Assembly: GCA_026709065.1 (NCBI GenBank) | Contig: JAPOTS010000017.1 | Coordinates: 1-32,448, forward strand | Length of the DNA stretch: 32,448 bases | Reading direction: 5' to 3' | Source: Bacteroidota bacterium | GTDB taxonomy: Bacteria > Bacteroidota > Rhodothermia > Rhodothermales > Bin80 | In this document: piece by piece, positions 17,417-27,476 of the stretch | Numbering within the stretch: the first letter of the stretch is position 1 | How the letters are laid out: each line of letters starts with the position of its first letter | Position numbers and translations under genes: made by a program | Notes under the pieces: generated by a model | The model's database searches: none | What the model saw: only the letters and a program-made list of their open reading frames with translations | Told to the model about the DNA's origin: nothing

Positions 17417-20400
17417 CTAAGGCCTATCTTCAGATAAACCTATCCCTCTAACATGATGGTCAGGAGAAACATAGCGGGTATGATAATGGATCCAGTCCGA
17501 CGCATGACGCTGGTAGACAGGATCATCTTGTAACCTTCCTGGCACTTCATCATAAGTCGGATCTCCATGAGATGGCAGAGGCCTCAATGTCTTTGAAAAT
17601 GTGGTATTGTAATCACCATCCTTTACCCATCCATCACCAATCAGAACAAAGTCTCTTTGGTTACCAGAAACAACTGGATCTGTCTCTGGAAACTGAAATA
17701 GCATTTCATCCCCTGCATTCATAATGACATAACGATCATCTATCGTCTCTAAAAGCGGGATCACATCTCCAAAGCGGGTATGATACCCTTGTAAGTCCCG
17801 CCAGATCTGCGCTGTTCCACTGAGATCAGAATAAACTGGTAGCTCAGGTGATGACCGATCTTTCTCATTCACTATGGAAAATCCTCGATATCTAAGATCA
17901 GCCGTCGTGGGCATTAAATGTGTAACTTTGGCAAGTGAATCATCTAATTTCGCGGCCGTAAATAAAGCATCCCAGTATATCTCTAAATTCGTATGTAATC
18001 GGAATCTCTGGGAATCAGAGCGCCGCTCCACTGAAGATAAATCAATGAGGATCGTTTTCGTTTTGCCACTGGGAAACCCAAGATTTTCATGTATCGTTTC
18101 CCAGGTGCCATCTGATTTCTGGGCTTCAAGTCGTAGTCCAATCGGAGGAGAATGATCTCCTTGGCTTATCGCCACATTGATAGAGCTATCAGTGGGGCGA
18201 ATCCATCCTTTTGCAACGAGCCAAGCATCCTGAGGTGTCTCGTTATCGATTTCAATCTCAAGATAATGGGAGCGTGTAATGCCCTGATAATCGCCACGAC
18301 CAAAGAAATCTGCATATACATTATCTTGCCTAGTCACAGTCTCTAACAAATCATGACCTCCATCATCCCAAGCACCGACGATCGGTTGAAGCTCAGATGT
18401 CACATGAATTTTCAGTTCTGGAGGCGGGAAAGCAAATCTTTCATCAACAAAGATTTCCGTTCCAATAGGATGGTCTACAACTTTGAGAGATACATGATCA
18501 AAGAAGTGAGTTTCCCATAATTCGGCGGTGATGCGCACATCATAGTACCCATTCTGAGGTTGTAACTGATCTCCCGATATCTTGACCCAATCTTCAGTTG
18601 TCATGATACCAGCCGTCTCCTGAGCATTAATTCTTAATCCTAATGGTGAACGCCAAATAAAGTCTGTCACAAACGTCATTTCCTCTCCGTTCCATGTGAA
18701 TAACCATGGACAAGACCCTTTCAGTCGTTGAGTAGCACTGACAATTTCGTCTGAAAGAAGATCAAACTCTGCCTGCACTGATCCATTAGGCCATGTAATC
18801 CGAGCAACATTGGCAAGGGTGTTACTCCCAAGCCCAAAATGGATAATCGGTTGGGTGATTGGTTGTTTTTGATATAAAAGGCCCGCTCGAATTTCAACCT
18901 CACCCCCAATTCCAAAAGAGTTGATGCGCTGATCGCCAACTGCCTGCGCTGCTCTTGGCTGGATCTGTTTCCAGTGATAGTCTTGACTGGGTAAAATTCC
19001 ATATCGAGCAGGTTGCTGATTTGAATCGATTCCAATTAAATCCAAACGCCCAGCAAACCTCGTAGCACTCAATGCAAACGTTTCCATCTCAATGATTTCT
19101 TCAAGCCTATAGAACTGATAATCCTCATCCTGAAGGAGAATTAGTGTTCTGTCTTCGGAAGTGACTACTAAATCTTTGCCTCCATTATTATCAAGGTCAC
19201 CAACGAGTAATTGCGAGTGAGATGAACTAATGGTAACTTGGGCTAAAAGCTCTGTCAGCGGATTATTCCCTAAAGTCATTCTATGAATCTCACCAGTATC
19301 AGTCAATAATAAGAGTTCTATTTTGCCATCACTATTAGTGTCCGAGATCGTGACATCCTGCAATTTAAGACCGTCTGCATAGGATGAAATAGGTGTAAAT
19401 TGACCTTGACGTTGATTATCCATAATGATCAAATGACCATCATTGTCTAACAGAGCCGCATCAGGATCTCCATCTTGATCAAGGTCTGCCCAAGAAAATT
19501 CAAGAATACTTGACTGAATTGAAAACCAATTCGCAGATCCAAAGGTCCCGTCTCCATTATTTCGGAGCAACATTAGCCCCTGCTCTGCATGATTCAATAC
19601 GAGATCTAAATCTCCTTCTAGGTCAATATCTGCGGTCCAAACCCCCGAATAGGATGCGTTGGATAACGTAGAGCTTAAGCCTAGTTCATCGGTAACATCT
19701 GAAAACTGTTCTAATGAATCCTGACGGAGCATACGCAACCCCTCAGTCCCTACTAACATGAGATCCATACGAAAATCAGAATTGTAATCTATCGCTGTCG
19801 CGGCATTATGCCCCCTCATGTTGGGAGACGGCCATGCTTCACCGCGAAACGTTTTGATTGAATCGCTTCCAGCAAAAAAAATCGCAGGCAGTGCATTATT
19901 GCCAAGTGCAACGGCTGAAATCCATTCCTGAGATGAGCTAGATAGAGTTGCTGACTGGGTCTCTTTGATAAACTGTAAGGAATCATCCTTAGGAGATGGA
20001 TACGAAGATGGGGTTTCTAATCTCAACAATTCTATGATTGGATCCCCAATTCTTTCAACTGAAACTCTAACATCAGCTAAATCTTGGCGATACCTAGATT
20101 CACTGAGTAAAATATTTCGTAATACTGTCAATTGAATCGTAGCTTGATCACTTTGGGATACATTTCGGAGTTTGGCAATTTGATCATTGACATCTGCACC
20201 CCACATATAGCGATCCAATTCATCAATGATTTGTTGATCAACTGATCCTGTAATAGCCGATTGTTCAAGTTTTTTCAAGATCACTGCCGTATTTCCGGGA
20301 GCAATGATCATCAGATTGGCCATCAATGATTCGCTTTCTTGTGAATCATAGGGTAAATATTCAAGGAGTTCAAAAATTGCACGGGAGTTGAGAGAGTCGG

Positions 20401-20794
20401 TAGATACTGCCTTGCGAAGAAACCTGATTTGGGAAGCTTCATCACCTATCATACGAGCATGCGCAGCAGCAAGGACAAGAATATCGCTTTGAGTTGAGTC
20501 AAGATCCAACGCAACTGTGAGTTGCTCTTGAGCTTTAGGTAGTTCATTGCGTCGCATGGACATCAGCGCAAGATTGGCCCATGAGGCTGGCTCATTGGGC
20601 GCGAGCTCAGTAACGAGATTTAATTTTGCCTGCGCTCGTAGATCTTCTCCCACCTCCATCGCTGTTACACCATCATAAAATGCACTTACCGTTGAGTTAT
20701 ATAACTCAGAACCTTGCTGTGGGTCATTGGATCCTCCACAACCGACAAATAATCCCGAGACTAAGAGGATAGCACTAAAAAATTTGAAATTCAT
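17417..20794 (-). CDS. CRTAC1-like lipoprotein with TPR, FG-GAP and ASPIC/UnbV domains
   Basis: A large 1125-residue exported protein. The N-terminus is a lipoprotein signal (SAILLVSGLFVGCGG) with Cys19 as the likely lipidated residue. Residues ~30-220 hold TPR-like helices (EPASWANLALMSMRRNELPK). Residues ~315-610 hold FG-GAP/VCBS calcium-loop repeats with DxDxDxD-type loops (ADIDLEGDLDLVLNH, ADLDQDGDPDAALLDN, TISDTNSDGKIELLL, VGDLDNNGGKDLVVT), forming a beta-propeller. An ASPIC/UnbV segment follows (IIHFGLGSNTLANVARITWP, about 650-670). The last ~450 residues look like beta-rich domains of unknown type (CPWLFTWNGEEMTFVTDFIW onward). It is anchored outside the cytoplasm and probably binds Ca2+ and protein or carbohydrate partners; exact role unknown. 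Confidence 0.85.
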   Translation of the reverse strand: MNFKFFSAILLVSGLFVGCGGSNDPQQGSELYNSTVSAFYDGVTAMEVGEDLRAQAKLNLVTELAPNEPASWANLALMSMRRNELPKAQEQLTVALDLDSTQSDILVLAAAHARMIGDEASQIRFLRKAVSTDSLNSRAIFELLEYLPYDSQESESLMANLMIIAPGNTAVILKKLEQSAITGSVDQQIIDELDRYMWGADVNDQIAKLRNVSQSDQATIQLTVLRNILLSESRYRQDLADVRVSVERIGDPIIELLRLETPSSYPSPKDDSLQFIKETQSATLSSSSQEWISAVALGNNALPAIFFAGSDSIKTFRGEAWPSPNMRGHNAATAIDYNSDFRMDLMLVGTEGLRMLRQDSLEQFSDVTDELGLSSTLSNASYSGVWTADIDLEGDLDLVLNHAEQGLMLLRNNGDGTFGSANWFSIQSSILEFSWADLDQDGDPDAALLDNDGHLIIMDNQRQGQFTPISSYADGLKLQDVTISDTNSDGKIELLLLTDTGEIHRMTLGNNPLTELLAQVTISSSHSQLLVGDLDNNGGKDLVVTSEDRTLILLQDEDYQFYRLEEIIEMETFALSATRFAGRLDLIGIDSNQQPARYGILPSQDYHWKQIQPRAAQAVGDQRINSFGIGGEVEIRAGLLYQKQPITQPIIHFGLGSNTLANVARITWPNGSVQAEFDLLSDEIVSATQRLKGSCPWLFTWNGEEMTFVTDFIWRSPLGLRINAQETAGIMTTEDWVKISGDQLQPQNGYYDVRITAELWETHFFDHVSLKVVDHPIGTEIFVDERFAFPPPELKIHVTSELQPIVGAWDDGGHDLLETVTRQDNVYADFFGRGDYQGITRSHYLEIEIDNETPQDAWLVAKGWIRPTDSSINVAISQGDHSPPIGLRLEAQKSDGTWETIHENLGFPSGKTKTILIDLSSVERRSDSQRFRLHTNLEIYWDALFTAAKLDDSLAKVTHLMPTTADLRYRGFSIVNEKDRSSPELPVYSDLSGTAQIWRDLQGYHTRFGDVIPLLETIDDRYVIMNAGDEMLFQFPETDPVVSGNQRDFVLIGDGWVKDGDYNTTFSKTLRPLPSHGDPTYDEVPGRLQDDPVYQRHASDWIHYHTRYVSPDHHVRGIGLSEDRP

Positions 20795-21351
20795 AATATC
20801 AATTGATTAAGATGACTGTAACAGAATGCATGGTTATTTGTTGACTTAACCCCGACTTATATCAAAACCTTGAGATTCTGCAATTGTGGAAAGTAGATTA
20901 AATAGGGAGCGTGTGAAAGAAGAAGGCTTTAGGCATATTGGTTGATATTCAATTAAACCCGAAAAAACGAGATAGTCTTTCCAGTTATTGTATCCGAGTG
21001 TGGCACTCTCTAACAGGTGCCATTCACTGATCAGATCTCAGTAACTTCAAAGATTTTTTGAGAATCATTCAAGATGACACCTGCCTTGATGAAGCAAGGA
21101 GATCACCACCAAAATGGTTTGACTGGAGCAACTCACTTGATTCAAAACAAAGATTGAATGGGGCCGATCGTCCTTTGATTGATTCAGATGTGACCTCAAC
21201 CACTTCAATTTTGATACTATCATTAGTCCAGACATATAATTTCCAATTTCGTCAATTGACGGGGGGTTGTTTCTAAAAAACCTGAAATACCACCAGTTGA
21301 ATCAAAATCTATGCTGGTGCATACTCCAAGAGATCCCCCTATGATCAACTC
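20795..21351. other. 557-bp intergenic region
   Basis: Lies between the DUF6607 stop and the CRTAC1-like start, both on the minus strand. A 72-codon plus-strand frame (21058-21276) has no recognisable motif and starts at TTG, so it is not called. A small inverted repeat TGGCAC/GTGCCA sits at 21001-21006/21017-21022. Otherwise nothing is recognised. It should contain the promoter of the CRTAC1-like gene. Confidence 0.35.
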
Positions 21352-22194
21352 TTATTCTTCCTCTCTAAGATTGATATTTTCTCTCAGAGCAAGTTTGTCA
21401 TTCCACTCTGATCGAACGGCATCCCATTGTTCATGATGTTCTGTCCACCAATTTTGAGCGACCTGACACTTTTGATCGTCAATTTTTGTGTAGACATTAT
21501 GGCCTTTTTCTTGGGCCAAAAGCACATCTGAACTCCCTTCTGCTCGAATCACTTTATCATTATCTTGATCATGGATCCAGTAATCTGGCGTGGCGATAAT
21601 GTGATTCGTTCGCACGGTAACATTATAATCGTCCCGAATCGTATGTTCTCGTCGAGGAAGAGGAGCATCGGTTGTGTTTTCCCAAGAACTTCTGCCATCA
21701 ACATGGACCCAAGTGGCTGATCCCTCATATCGGGGGCTATCATCTACCTGGGTAACTCTTTGTGTCCATTCCCCCTTCACGCTCTCTGGCGGAAGAGAAA
21801 CATAGGTCCAGTGTTGATCATGATCAAACTGATACGCATCCGTGTTCTCATATAACCAGTCTTGCCTCCAGTGCTTAATGGTTTGTTGTCCATTGACAAT
21901 GAGTAGATGTTGCATGGAGATTTCATCTGGTTGATCAATCAACAGTTCAACCCACTCCAAAGCACCAGTCTGTTTCACCTCTGATGGTGTGTAAAGAGAG
22001 TCATCAGAATAACTGAATGTCTCAGCAAAGCTAAATGTTACTTCATAACATCCCTGCATACTTTTTATCGCCTCGCGATCCAGTTGAATCTTTGATTCAG
22101 AAGCCATCAGCGATGAGTGCACCTGAGCACTGCTATCAACTGCAACTAAATAGCAGAGCAATGAAATAAATAAAATGGATGAAAAAAACTTCAT
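21352..22194 (-). CDS. DUF6607 family secreted protein
   Basis: A 280-residue protein with a signal peptide (MKFFSSILFISLLCYLVAV, cleavage probably near SSAQ). The mature part has the features I associate with DUF6607: SMQGCYEVTFSFAETFSY near the N-terminus, GALEWVELL, the tryptophan-rich IKHWRQDWLYENT and WTYVSLPPESVKGEWTQRVTQ, then SPRYEGSATW and RREHT. Such proteins are exported and of unknown function, often near TonB-type or heme-related genes, which are not seen here. The charged C-terminus (NWWTEHHEQWDAVRSEWNDK) is typical. It lies 557 bases downstream of no same-operon gene, so it is probably monocistronic. Confidence 0.7.
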   Translation of the reverse strand: MKFFSSILFISLLCYLVAVDSSAQVHSSLMASESKIQLDREAIKSMQGCYEVTFSFAETFSYSDDSLYTPSEVKQTGALEWVELLIDQPDEISMQHLLIVNGQQTIKHWRQDWLYENTDAYQFDHDQHWTYVSLPPESVKGEWTQRVTQVDDSPRYEGSATWVHVDGRSSWENTTDAPLPRREHTIRDDYNVTVRTNHIIATPDYWIHDQDNDKVIRAEGSSDVLLAQEKGHNVYTKIDDQKCQVAQNWWTEHHEQWDAVRSEWNDKLALRENINLREEE

Positions 22195-22987
22195 GACAGA
22201 ATATTGTTTTGTGAAAGTAAGTATTTAGATTTAGTCTAAATACAAATAAACTGTACATTCTAATGAGTGTTCCCGCACATTGCAGATTGGTTGATCTGTC
22301 AAAGAATTAGATTCAACACAAACAGACATACTCCATAAAGTCCAAATAAGAAGTGGTTTTTGCTGATACACCAGCGACGATCGTCACTTAAATCCACATG
22401 GGCAGTGAAACAGTTTTGATTAGTGTAGTAAAGCCTTTTAATCAGGCACGATATCAAGTTTCAGTTGATATAAGTTAAGCTAACTCTAAGATGAATAGGG
22501 ACAGTGGATACTAATTTAGTGGGACACTTTTATGAAAAAATAGTGACCTGATTTAAATTAAAAGTTAAGGTTCTATCACGATATTTGTGGGTGCAGGTCC
22601 AAACCTCCGCAGAAGAAGAGAATAGCAACGCGGAAGTTTTCAATCTTCTGTATCCTCTCCCAATAGTTTTGATCTCTTTGATTTTTCCGTCATTTTCTCT
22701 GCCCATTGGACAGTGGATAAATAATGCATTGTAGATTCAATACATAAACATCTACTGGATGTAGCCTCTTATCTATTTCCACATTGTAATAGCCAGCGAG
22801 ATCCTAATTTAGTGAGTGGAGCAACAAGGATTCTATAAATGTATCTTGTATGAAAAAATGAATTTGGTGGAACCAGAATCATTCGTTTCCACACAAAACA
22901 TGGTAGAACCAATCCTTAGAATGAAATCAGGACGATGACCTTTCAGGTCTTACAGTAAGGGGCTATCCAAGATTAGCAGACCGAGAG
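22195..22987. other. 793-bp region with short dispersed repeats
   Basis: No gene is recognised. Three short words each occur twice: GGACAGTGGATA at 22499-22510 and 22708-22719, CTAATTTAGTG at 22511-22521 and 22804-22814, and TATGAAAAAAT at 22531-22541 and 22849-22859. In the first block they follow one another closely; in the second they are spread out. This suggests one or two decayed copies of an insertion-element end or another small repeat. Confidence 0.4.
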
Positions 22988-23428
22988 TTAAGAACCACCG
23001 GTGAGCAATAATGTTATCAGCCACCCACCCATGGTCAAGATTATACCGATACCAGTAGTTATACCAATCTTGAGCCATTTAATCACTGAATCAAACCGTT
23101 TGTCTACTAAATCAAACCGTTTGTCTACTAAATCTAAACGTTTATCTATTGAATCTAAACGCTGATCTACTGAATCAAAACGATGATCCACTGAATCAAA
23201 ACGATGATCCACTGAATCAAAACGATGATCTACTGAATCAAATCTGGCATCAACAATACTCTTGAACGAATCTGTTTCAGACTTAACTGAAGTGGTTGAT
23301 AGATCCGTCTGAATTTCCACGAGTTCGTAAGTTTCTGCTTCAGTCAAGGATCCGTTTTGATCCAACTTCCTCAACAAGACAAAAGCACGGGTGCGCAGGT
23401 TAGATGTAGATTTTGATGTGGGTTCCAT
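22988..23428 (-). CDS. Heptad-repeat coiled-coil protein with C-terminal membrane anchor
   Basis: A 146-residue protein. Residues 59-115 are a regular heptad array of the form RFDSVDH/RLDSIDK/RFDLVDK, eight to nine copies with hydrophobic F or L and V or I at a/d-like positions, so a parallel coiled coil is expected. Residues 119-142 form one hydrophobic transmembrane helix (WLKIGITTGIGIILTMGGWL) with a very short tail, so the coil most likely faces the cytoplasm. The N-terminal 50 residues are charged and helical. The layout recalls Bdr-like and DUF1640-type proteins, but I do not assign a function. It stands alone, well separated from both neighbours. Confidence 0.65.
   Translation of the reverse strand: MEPTSKSTSNLRTRAFVLLRKLDQNGSLTEAETYELVEIQTDLSTTSVKSETDSFKSIVDARFDSVDHRFDSVDHRFDSVDHRFDSVDQRLDSIDKRLDLVDKRFDLVDKRFDSVIKWLKIGITTGIGIILTMGGWLITLLLTGGS
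23087..23254 (-). repeat. 21-bp tandem repeat, eight copies, in frame
   Basis: Eight consecutive 21-base units begin with TGAATC or TAAATC on the plus strand. The units at 23171-23191 and 23192-23212 are identical and the next differs by one base, while units toward the 23087 side have diverged. Each unit encodes one heptad of the coiled-coil protein on the minus strand. Because the unit is a multiple of three and near-identical copies adjoin, copy number can change without breaking the frame. Confidence 0.85.
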
Positions 23429-23813
23429 GATGGAATATGGAATTAGTAAGGATTTTGTACAGATATAACCACGGTGTGTTCCTGATAGGAAACTATTACT
23501 GGGAGCAAGTAGATTAGCAGCACTACAGGTAGCCTTGCAACATCAGCCTATTGATTAATTCAACCTCAAGTCATTAGACGTTAACTTTCTATGCTTTTGT
23601 GTTATTTCATAGCATGGATTCCCCCGCCTCTCTGATCATCAAGAATCATCCAATAATACACCATAAATAACACTGAAATGAAATGTTCTAATACGTAACA
23701 CCTTGTTGTGGTGATAGAAAATGAATCAAATCTCATTGTTAAAGCATGATCGTCACTACATGGCAGAACTATCTTTTCTAAGTCCCATTGTGGATCTGTT
23801 TGATCCTTAACTC
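23429..23813. other. 385-bp intergenic region
   Basis: Lies between the restriction subunit gene and the heptad-repeat gene, both on the minus strand. I see no gene, no clear terminator and no strong repeat. It presumably contains the promoter of the heptad-repeat gene. Confidence 0.3.
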
Positions 23814-26603
23814 CTAACGAGATTGAGTGTCTGACAAAATGTCTCTGATTTCGCTAGGTGCAAGTGCAATATCGCAGGACCAGTCTCCAAATCGTCTATC
23901 CTCATTGACAGCTCGAACCCACTCTTGAAGAAATCTGTGCTTGGCCTTTGTCTCGTCATTTTCTTTCCCTTTGATTTCAAGAACCAGCATGGTCCCTGAT
24001 TGAAGTTTAATGATAAAATCAGGGCGATAATTACGGATGATTCCTCGGTAATGGTATTTGATTTCAAAACCGAGATGATCATTTTTAACCCATGCCAGTA
24101 TCTCCGAATTTTTATCAAGTTCTTTGGCTGCTAAGGCTTCCCACGTGCTATCGTAAACACAATAATTGATATGACTCCGTTTAGTGAGCCCACAGGGCTT
24201 GGAGGTATCCCATGAAATCATATCTCCAGTAGAACGAATGGGTTGATCTGAATCAAGCAATATTTCTCGATTTTCAGAATTCTCAGAACGAATCGCACCT
24301 ATTATATACCTGACAACCTTGGTCATTTCAAGGCTGATGATAATTTTACGCTTCCGATCGTTGGCTTGAATGAGCAATTGAGGTAAGATATGAATTCCAT
24401 TAGGTCGGGCAATAAACTGCTCAACTAGATGTACTAACTGAGATAACAGATCAACTCTCCCTCCTTTCCAATTGGGATTGAGCTGATCACACACTTCTTT
24501 GGCTGTCTGAAATATAATTGTCTGCAACCGTCTGTCTCCCATTAATTTCTCCAAGTCAATTTCTTTAATTTTGGTAAGATCGGGCTTGCCTTCAACGGTC
24601 GGCGCTAGTTCGGCCAGTTTAGGAATATTTGTTGTGTCCAAGGTGAGTGGACTTAGTTTTTTCCAATCCACAACTAATTTCGTACGGAGTGCGTGTTCAA
24701 TACGAATCACATTTGGCCATTTAATCTCAAATGTCTGTTGTCTTTCAGTAATCGGTTCAACCGTTGTCTTTGGTTTAGGGGGTGGCGGTGGAATGTCCAA
24801 TCCACCTTCATGAGGTAGAAAGGTGAATGGAACTCCAAAAATATTGACATATTCTGGATCAAAAAATCCTGTTTCTGGATTCACATCATAAGTCGTACGA
24901 CGTAATCCACGCCCGACCACCTGCTCACAAAGAAGTTGGCTCGTGAACGCTCTCAGTCCCATGATATGCGTGACTGTCTTCGCATCCCATCCCTCGGATA
25001 ACATTCCAACAGAGATTACATTCTGAATCATCTCCCCTGGCTTGCCCACCTGCCCTACCGTATCTACTTGCTGCCGTAAAAACTCAGCCTGTTGCTTTTT
25101 AGTCCGCTCTTCTTTGGGTTTACTATCATCATCTATATCTGCAATGGGCACTTCCGAACTGTCGGCTTGACTCAGGACTTTTGAGTCAATATGAAGAATA
25201 CGTTCAGGATCACATAGTTCTTTAATGTCTATTTTTTTATGATCAAACATGTATTTGATGCGTGCGGCTGTTTCGGTGCGATTAGCCACTGTAATCATCA
25301 CTGGCCGAGTGTGATTACCAGATTGATTTTCCCAATTTTTTAAAGTTTCTCTCCAATCATAACCAAGTAAATTATAACCATGACGGACTAAATCAGGTAA
25401 CTGCTCCTCAGGTAGTGCTTTCCTGTTTAAGTCGCTCTGAACTTCTGGATCATTATAGATGTGATAGAGCCTTGATTTGTAGGTTTGAGCATCTGGTAGA
25501 GCATCATCATTTATCACGACACGAGGTGTCTTCACCAGCCCTGATTCAATCGCATCATTAAGCCCAAAGTCAGTTACAATCCAACCAAACAGTGCTTCCT
25601 CACGGGTTTGATTTCCAGATGGTGTAAAAGGTGTTGCTGAAAAATCATAACATTTCAGTATACCACGGGCTTTGTGGATTCTGTCTAATCCACCGATCCA
25701 TTTTGTGGCTTTTTCAAGCTCATTTTTTTGAACACCCCTCTTGGAATTAGGGGTTACACGCCATGCATGATGTGCTTCATCATTGATAATCAAGAGGTTT
25801 TGTGTATTAGAGATCTTCCCAAGAACTTCCCTTGCATAGGCCTCATCACTCTGTACTCCCCGTTTATCAACTCCACGTTTTTTAGCAATCTGTTCTGCCG
25901 TTTTCCAATTTAAAGCGTGCCAATTACGGATTACAACGCGTCCCTGACGTAATTTCTCAAGTAATGCCGAAGGGACTATCCTAAAACTTTCATAATAATT
26001 ATCTGGGTCGTTGGGATCAACAACTGCCAAACGATTCTTAACTGTAAGCCCAGGAGCTACAACAAGGACATTCTTAGAAAATCTTATATCCTGCTTATTT
26101 GCGACTTTGTTGAGGATATGCCATGCAATCACCATGGCCATGACCACAGTTTTGCCAGACCCGGTAGCCATCTTTGCACACAGCCTTTGAAACTCTCCAC
26201 CGTCAGACGTAATATCCAAACCAACTTTTTGATTTGCAGGAGCTTCTGTCAGCCAGATCAGTGTTTCAGCCGCTTCCAGTTGACAAAAGAAGAATCTCCT
26301 TGTTTCAAATTCTTCGGGATCATGCCAATAATTTAGCAATCGTCTAGTAACACTTGTGACTCCAGGGTATCCATCATTACGCCAGTTCTTGACACGTAGC
26401 CGAATTAGATTCACAAGTGGAATTTCTTGAAAAATTCCTGGATCATCAAAAGATTTTGAATCCTTGGAAGCTACTAAATATCCGGCGGGCCGACGCTTAT
26501 TAATTATGTCAAACTTTCTAATATGCCTTTCGTAATGCCAGTGCCTTTTAGGCTCATCATAAGGGGAGTTGATAATTAATTGGTCAATGGTTTTGCTAGG
26601 CAT
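23814..26603 (-). CDS. res: Type III-like restriction subunit, BPTD_3080 family (helicase plus nuclease)
   Basis: A 929-residue DEAD/DEAH helicase-nuclease, the cutting half of a restriction-modification system. The N-terminus INSPYDEPKRHWHYE and RRPAGYLVASKDS are family-specific. Walker A is MATGSGKT at 145-152, the Walker B DEAH box is at 275-278 (INDEAHHAW), motif III-like YDFSATPF follows, and motif VI is QVVGRGLRR. The C-terminal ~90 residues carry a PD-(D/E)xK nuclease core, YRPDFIIK then MLVLEIKGK. No frameshift or missing motif is seen. It begins 139 bases after the end of the modification gene on the same strand. If the methyltransferase is off while this protein is made, the host could be exposed to self-cleavage unless cleavage needs Mod, as in classical type III enzymes. 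Confidence 0.88.
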   Translation of the reverse strand: MPSKTIDQLIINSPYDEPKRHWHYERHIRKFDIINKRRPAGYLVASKDSKSFDDPGIFQEIPLVNLIRLRVKNWRNDGYPGVTSVTRRLLNYWHDPEEFETRRFFFCQLEAAETLIWLTEAPANQKVGLDITSDGGEFQRLCAKMATGSGKTVVMAMVIAWHILNKVANKQDIRFSKNVLVVAPGLTVKNRLAVVDPNDPDNYYESFRIVPSALLEKLRQGRVVIRNWHALNWKTAEQIAKKRGVDKRGVQSDEAYAREVLGKISNTQNLLIINDEAHHAWRVTPNSKRGVQKNELEKATKWIGGLDRIHKARGILKCYDFSATPFTPSGNQTREEALFGWIVTDFGLNDAIESGLVKTPRVVINDDALPDAQTYKSRLYHIYNDPEVQSDLNRKALPEEQLPDLVRHGYNLLGYDWRETLKNWENQSGNHTRPVMITVANRTETAARIKYMFDHKKIDIKELCDPERILHIDSKVLSQADSSEVPIADIDDDSKPKEERTKKQQAEFLRQQVDTVGQVGKPGEMIQNVISVGMLSEGWDAKTVTHIMGLRAFTSQLLCEQVVGRGLRRTTYDVNPETGFFDPEYVNIFGVPFTFLPHEGGLDIPPPPPKPKTTVEPITERQQTFEIKWPNVIRIEHALRTKLVVDWKKLSPLTLDTTNIPKLAELAPTVEGKPDLTKIKEIDLEKLMGDRRLQTIIFQTAKEVCDQLNPNWKGGRVDLLSQLVHLVEQFIARPNGIHILPQLLIQANDRKRKIIISLEMTKVVRYIIGAIRSENSENREILLDSDQPIRSTGDMISWDTSKPCGLTKRSHINYCVYDSTWEALAAKELDKNSEILAWVKNDHLGFEIKYHYRGIIRNYRPDFIIKLQSGTMLVLEIKGKENDETKAKHRFLQEWVRAVNEDRRFGDWSCDIALAPSEIRDILSDTQSR

Positions 26604-26742
26604 GGTTCAATTCAAATTAATCGTTCAGTTGGGGAGAATGGAATCTCCTGTGAGATGTTGGATACGAGCAATTATTGAATGTTTGATTAGATTACTCTGG
26701 CTACCAAACATCAACTGAAAACAAAATGATTGAGATGATGGA

Positions 26743-27330
26743 TCACTCTAATTCTAAGATCTTTAGACTTTCAATGCCGCGATCATCAATGATTTTGACC
26801 GCTGCTCTTCGATGCTCACCTGCCTTAAATGGTAGTGATTTTGTACCGACATAAGCATTGATGAGACTTGGATCAATGTCTGCTTTGAGGTTTTTTTCTA
26901 ACCGCTTCAGATCTTTCTCTCCCCTATCTGTAAGAAAGAATACCTGTCTGGGAAATAGGCTACGGCCATCGTAATCGGTATCAAGCATCCACATTGCAAT
27001 CTTCTCGGAATTTCCAGAGTCAATTTCTTCAGTCTCCATATTGAAGTAATCAAATCCATGAACGGAAATCCGATACTCCTTATTATTTGAGTTAGGATCC
27101 TTTTCAACCCGTACGTCTGGTTGGCCGATCAACCAGAAACTTTCGTTACTGGCGCGTTTCTTTCTCAGATCATCGGTTAAAAGATCGGAGTTCATCTGTG
27201 CTTTAAGCAGCGTCATGCCTGGCCAGTTTGTTTCATCAATGTCTTTTGAGGCTTCTGGATCAAATTGAAAAGCCGCAAAAATTATGATGGATGGCTTAGG
27301 GACAATGCTATTGGCATCCTCAATTGCCAT
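26743..27330 (-). pseudogene. mod: C-terminal part of the Mod methyltransferase, now out of frame
   Basis: From the ATG at 27330 it encodes 195 residues: IVPKPSIIIFAAFQFDPEAS, NWPGMTLLKAQMNSDLLTDD, SFWLIGQPDVRV, KIAMWMLDTDYDGRSLFPRQ and RGIESLKILELE. This is the C-terminal domain of the BPTD_3080-associated methyltransferase. The frame is open further upstream: 27331-27546 reads WRDELLKTGVRGKSGQRISF to FGPDHAPLEQRQVA without a stop, and remains open through the poly-C tract. The ATG is therefore probably an internal methionine and this is not an independent gene. It is separated from the N-terminal part by a one-base frame difference at 27536-27548. It may be expressed as part of a full-length protein when the upstream frame shifts. 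Confidence 0.8.
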
Positions 27331-27476
27331 AGCGACCTGCCGTTGCTCTAGGGGAGCATGATCGGGCCCGAACGAAACGACGACGCGGCTGGGCGTAGAT
27401 GAAGCCTCTTTACTTTCTGAACTGTCGGGTAGGGTTTCTCCTTCGGCGTGCAGGTAACGCGTTGCAGGCAGGGGTT

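Noticed and set aside
21058-21276. 72-codon plus-strand open frame
   Set aside because: It begins at a TTG, has no recognised domain or ribosome-binding site, and lies in an otherwise non-coding gap.
23087-23254. Regular 21-bp repeats that could suggest a CRISPR array
   Set aside because: The units are directly tandem with no unique spacers and code in frame for coiled-coil heptads.
23807-24118. 103-codon minus-strand open frame overlapping the end of the restriction subunit gene
   Set aside because: It is a shadow frame of the helicase-nuclease gene, whose PD-(D/E)xK core is read in the other frame.
27328-27330. ATG as the start of an independent 195-residue gene
   Set aside because: The frame is open well upstream with coding sequence that continues the methyltransferase C-terminus, so the methionine is most likely internal.
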